A stretch of DNA of 10,086 nucleotides from CAZQQN01 sp964595485 (lineage in GTDB: Bacteria > Bacteroidota > Bacteroidia > CAILMK01 > CAYYUA01). A model generated the notes under the pieces. It saw only the letters and a program-made list of their open reading frames with translations, was not told the origin of the DNA and made no database searches. Of the stretch, positions 8,501 to 10,086 are shown one piece after another. The DNA lies in contig CAZQQN010000056.1 in assembly GCA_964595485.1 (NCBI GenBank), positions 1-10,086 of the forward strand. The letters run 5' to 3'. Position numbers and translations under genes: made by a program. How positions within the stretch are numbered: the stretch's first letter is position 1; each line of letters begins with the position of its first letter.

Positions 8501-8836
8501 AATGCCGGTGGAGCAATCAATGTGGAAGTTGATTTTGACAACTACCTGGATTTCAAGGTTGGAGCCATAAGTCAATATTTCCATTTCGACACTTACTTAT
8601 TCGGGGATGCCGGTATTATCAACTACAATGCCCCTGCAGAAGCATTAAGCCTTTCTAAGATCAGAGGAGACGCCGGTTTGGGTACAGCTCTTACTATTCA
8701 GCAATGGGGACCACTTGAGGAAGCTAAGCCGTTAACCATTAGATTTGATATGCCGCTGTACCTGAGCCATATTCCAGCTACAGCTGACAACAATTTTGCA
8801 TTCAGATGGCTATTGGGTGTTCAGCGAAGTTTTTAA
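5537..8836 (+). CDS. M1-family zinc metallopeptidase fused to a C-terminal Omp85-like outer-membrane beta-barrel
   Basis: Residues 1-20 form a signal peptide (Arg4, hydrophobic core, likely cut before Gln21), followed by a polar linker to about 60. The M1 part spans about 70-685: a beta-rich N-domain, ENVHDFAFTADP (321-332), the substrate-site DGMEYP (391-396), zinc motif HEIGH (414-418) with Glu437 19 residues on (HExxH-x18-E, typical of gluzincins) and the candidate catalytic Tyr517/Tyr518 before Lys519. An Ig-like domain (about 583-685) ends in a DPSDRLADVDQTNN segment. Residues about 690-1099 alternate aromatic and polar residues like membrane strands. The end carries Omp85-like features: GGGLNLRGY (961-969), GGAINVEVDF (991-1000), FGDAG (1022-1026), PLTIRFDMPLYL (1065-1076) and a terminal Phe. 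Peptidase activity is well supported; the barrel is by motif and strand pattern. Secretion through Sec and insertion by Bam is expected, with the peptidase on one face of the outer membrane. It follows manC by 33 bases with no promoter match seen, so cotranscription is likely. Specificity cannot be told. Confidence 0.88.
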   Translation: MINRLSIVILMIALGGFAKGQVNDLTAEQAGSSAKKDDTTSQESFNAQKKPNTYQSKGNPLYWKNKKPKPGYWQQDVHYNINANLDDKAHTITGNLELTYWNNSPDTLNKVYFHLYQNAFQPGSYYHKLKKANDKQPVFGFYERLGLGTVVKNMTINGKEVKTRLDNTILIANLPNAIQPNDSAKISLEFTTFFGNGSMRRRMKMYKHHGVKHFNGVLWYPRIAVYDQKGGWQTDQHLGKEFYGDYGTFDVSLTLPKEYIVQGTGNLTNRDEALPPMLYEGINLEQYGEDGSKEEIEERKKMLRNYYQVEDSLKTWQFHAENVHDFAFTADPNYRMGIYEQNGIRCIALVQKHKAASWTEVPEFMAEVVEIYEKNFGPYPYPKIVVADARDGMEYPMVTLCGGKPPGNYELIAHEIGHMWFHTSIGTNEAYRAGMDEGFTQMMTSVAMDQILSAYPETGYNNNWYSNIFEDSVSYRESEVYNGYLERAVKNEDARLNVHSHKYNSALGHAGGYDQVYYKMGTMLYNLEYVLGKDVFREAMKNYFRDWRIAHPYPEDFKQSIMDYTGVDLNWFFDQWLNTKKTIDYKIKRVKKRDKEGAYTIIFERKGSMEMPLDFKVKTKNGGEHRYIIPNTYYAKPTTDAKVLPKWTGWGEKFNKTYKAKIQVDGKIRDVIIDPSDRLADVDQTNNQLKGSVDFRFDSKIDEVPNTDQYQLSWRPELWYNEIDGLKGGLHLNGNYLDYKHQFHLTAWYNSQVLQQFDENQSQASRDPSRLPVNANAWYKTPLTCIDHDLFLNIGGRALDGLYRGNIGFEKAFGDQDHLKVDFNASVRPDNENLDYLLYPNQWDAGRWNNAIDMTYHHTYDYANGKGDIELGLKTSAFGNDYDYTRIHFTVINDNNLAQLEVKTRTHFEYTLGDQIAPQSRLYLAGARPEKLMENKFTRSRGFFPNDWLGYSESTNHFHYGGGLNLRGYAGYLAPYNSQDDQFQTFSGNAGGAINVEVDFDNYLDFKVGAISQYFHFDTYLFGDAGIINYNAPAEALSLSKIRGDAGLGTALTIQQWGPLEEAKPLTIRFDMPLYLSHIPATADNNFAFRWLLGVQRSF

Positions 8837-8850
8837 CCAACCATTAAACT

Positions 8851-8869
8851 TGCTTTTAAAATTAAAGCA
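8851..8869. terminator. Weak AT-rich hairpin between convergent genes
   Basis: TGCTTT and AAAGCA flank a 7-base AT loop (an 8-bp stem is possible with one bulged T). It lies 15 bases after the peptidase stop and 7 bases from the stop of the minus-strand gene. Its place suits a shared terminator, but it has only two GC pairs and no clear T-run on the plus strand, so support is weak. Confidence 0.3.
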
Positions 8870-8875
8870 GCCTCC

Positions 8876-9343
8876 TTATTCGTTGAGAAGCCCAAACTGC
8901 TGAAGGTGATGCTTCATGTGTTTTTCCTGGAATTTTAGCCACCCCGCCTTATCAAGTGGCCCAAAAATAGGGTGAACGGGCTTAGCATTTGAGTTTGATT
9001 CATGGTAATCAAAAAAATCTTTGATTTCTTGGTTAAGTTGCTGAATGGCTGCCTGAAGATCAGGTTTCCTTAAATCGGGTGCTTTATTCTCAGGCATTAC
9101 AGGGTTTTTGGTACCTGGCTTAAAGGGCTGATCACTGAACAGGAATTCGCGGTATTGCGGAAGCTGATCATCCGGTATGGCCTGGCTAACTTCCGCTTTT
9201 CCATTGGCGATCCGCCAGGAACTGACCAGGTGTTCAATCATTGCCTGTGCATTCAGCAAACCCCAATTTGGATTTGAGTTAGGATCCAGCTGATCTAAAA
9301 GCAGAGGAACCGTTTCTTTGAAAAACTTCTTTTGATTTTCCAT
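8876..9343 (-). CDS. DUF1569 / DinB-superfamily-like protein
   Basis: The 155-residue protein resembles the DUF1569 group of the DinB four-helix superfamily. It shows a helix-1 AQAMIEHL segment with His38, a central Pro-rich region (about 60-95) and the C-terminal PIFGPL...W..F..KHMKHHLQQFGL block with His142, His145 and His146. DinB-type proteins use a His triad to hold a divalent metal, and His38 with the C-terminal histidines could supply it. Some superfamily members are thiol-dependent transferases; the substrate here is unknown. No signal peptide or membrane segment is seen, so it is probably cytoplasmic. The ATG at 9343 gives the natural N-terminal helix. It lies 39 bases after the histidine kinase stop on the same strand, with no promoter match in between, so readthrough from that gene is likely. 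A functional link to the kinase is not shown. Confidence 0.7.
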   Translation of the reverse strand: MENQKKFFKETVPLLLDQLDPNSNPNWGLLNAQAMIEHLVSSWRIANGKAEVSQAIPDDQLPQYREFLFSDQPFKPGTKNPVMPENKAPDLRKPDLQAAIQQLNQEIKDFFDYHESNSNAKPVHPIFGPLDKAGWLKFQEKHMKHHLQQFGLLNE

Positions 9344-9382
9344 AGTTGGCGAATGAAGATTTGATCTACCTGTATTGATGAT

Positions 9383-10086
9383 TCATTGGGAACCAAAATC
9401 CTTTAAGTCTAAATAAAAAGTGGTACCTTTATCTACTTCACTAGCAATGTTTACTTGGCCTCCTAATGATTCAACCTGCGATTTAATGATATAAAGCCCC
9501 ATCCCCTTCCCGGATTGTTCATTATGAAAACGTTTATAGAGATCAAAAACCTTATCACCGTGCTTGTCCATATCTATCCCCATACCATTGTCAGAAAAGG
9601 TTAAATGAATAAATCCTTCTCTTGGCTTTGTTTTAATTTCAATTTCCGGCTTACGTTTTGGTGACCGGTACTTAATGGCATTGGATAATAAATTCTGAAA
9701 AATACTATGAAGGAAACTTCTGAGGTAATATATATCGGGAGCTTCAGAGAAATCAGCTTTTATTTCCGTTTCACTTTCCGTCAGTTGTTTATTTAATGCG
9801 ACTTTAACCTTTTCCAGCAATTCCTGGAAATTAATTTGCTCCTTAGGTTGACTTAGTTCTTTCTTTCTTCTCACGATTTCTACTAAGTCATCAAGGGTTT
9901 CATTCAATTGGTGAACGGATGCTTTAATTTTCCCGAAAACATATTGATTTTCCGTATTTTCCAAATCATCTTCACTGAAAAATTCAATGAGACTTTGGAG
10001 ATTTATCACCGGTGCGCGAAGGTTATGAGAAGTTACATAAGCAAATTGTTCCAACTCAGCATTTGATCGCAGGAGCTCATTGGTTT
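9383..10086 (-). CDS. Sensor histidine kinase, C-terminal part (N-terminus off the right edge)
   Basis: The frame is open to the right edge: 233 residues are visible and begin TNELLRSNAELEQFAYVTSHNLR. The TTG at 10054-10052 is an internal Leu in that conserved string, not a start. The phosphoacceptor His is visible residue 20 (10025-10027) in SHNLRAP. Then come a dimerisation helix pair to about 75, the N-box NLLSNAIKY (131-139), G1 DNGMGID (165-171), an F-box-like YKRFH (183-187) and G2 GKGMGLYIIK (192-201) with a SLGG end, making a complete HATPase_c domain. The preceding coiled region suggests that PAS-type sensor domains lie beyond the window, as is usual for Bacteroidota kinases with this H-box. 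No receiver domain follows; the protein ends at LKDFGSQ. It is a typical two-component or hybrid-partner kinase, and its response regulator is not seen here. Confidence 0.9.
   Translation of the reverse strand, partial: TNELLRSNAELEQFAYVTSHNLRAPVINLQSLIEFFSEDDLENTENQYVFGKIKASVHQLNETLDDLVEIVRRKKELSQPKEQINFQELLEKVKVALNKQLTESETEIKADFSEAPDIYYLRSFLHSIFQNLLSNAIKYRSPKRKPEIEIKTKPREGFIHLTFSDNGMGIDMDKHGDKVFDLYKRFHNEQSGKGMGLYIIKSQVESLGGQVNIASEVDKGTTFYLDLKDFGSQ

Noticed and set aside
10052..10054. TTG as the start of the histidine kinase
   Set aside because: It encodes Leu within the conserved ELEQFAYVTSHN string, and the frame stays open to the window edge, so the gene is cut by the window rather than starting here.

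Overview
The window looks like chromosomal DNA of a free-living member of the Bacteroidota (Flavobacteriales, Cytophagales or a relative; I cannot place it more finely). Evidence: there are no Shine-Dalgarno sequences, but two matches to the Bacteroidota -7 promoter box TAnnTTTG. The protein types also fit: a huge secreted Ig/FN3-domain protein, an M1 peptidase joined to an outer-membrane barrel, and a histidine kinase with the ELEQFAYVTSHNLR-type phosphoacceptor region common in this phylum. I see no tRNA, rRNA, CRISPR array, insertion sequence or phage gene.

Layout. (1) Positions 1-3214, minus strand: a single uninterrupted reading frame of 1071 visible codons that runs off the left edge. 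It encodes a secreted, probably cell-surface protein: signal peptide, IgGFc-binding-like N-terminal region, two Ig/PKD-like repeats, then at least six fibronectin type III domains, some arranged as a tandem two-domain repeat. (2) Positions 3215-3436: a divergent control region of 222 bases with a candidate promoter for each direction, a perfect 9-bp inverted repeat with a 3-base spacer beside the minus-strand -7 box, and spaced ATTAC repeats upstream of the plus-strand -7 box. (3) Positions 3437-8836, plus strand: three tightly spaced genes, probably one operon: kdsD/kpsF-type arabinose-5-phosphate isomerase, manC-type mannose-1-phosphate guanylyltransferase, and a 1099-residue M1-family metallopeptidase whose last ~380 residues look like an Omp85-type outer-membrane beta-barrel. 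(4) Positions 8837-8875: a short convergent gap with a weak AT-rich hairpin. (5) Positions 8876-10086, minus strand: a DUF1569/DinB-like protein downstream of a histidine kinase whose N-terminal part lies beyond the right edge.

How they fit together. The operon supplies two envelope-sugar precursors, arabinose 5-phosphate for Kdo and GDP-mannose for LPS/capsule/glycoprotein glycans, next to an outer-membrane protease. The divergent gene encodes a large surface protein, so the centre of the window is an envelope-biogenesis neighbourhood. The most distinctive item is the peptidase-barrel fusion, which resembles in layout (not in homology of the passenger) a type Vd-like secreted enzyme carrying its own outer-membrane barrel.
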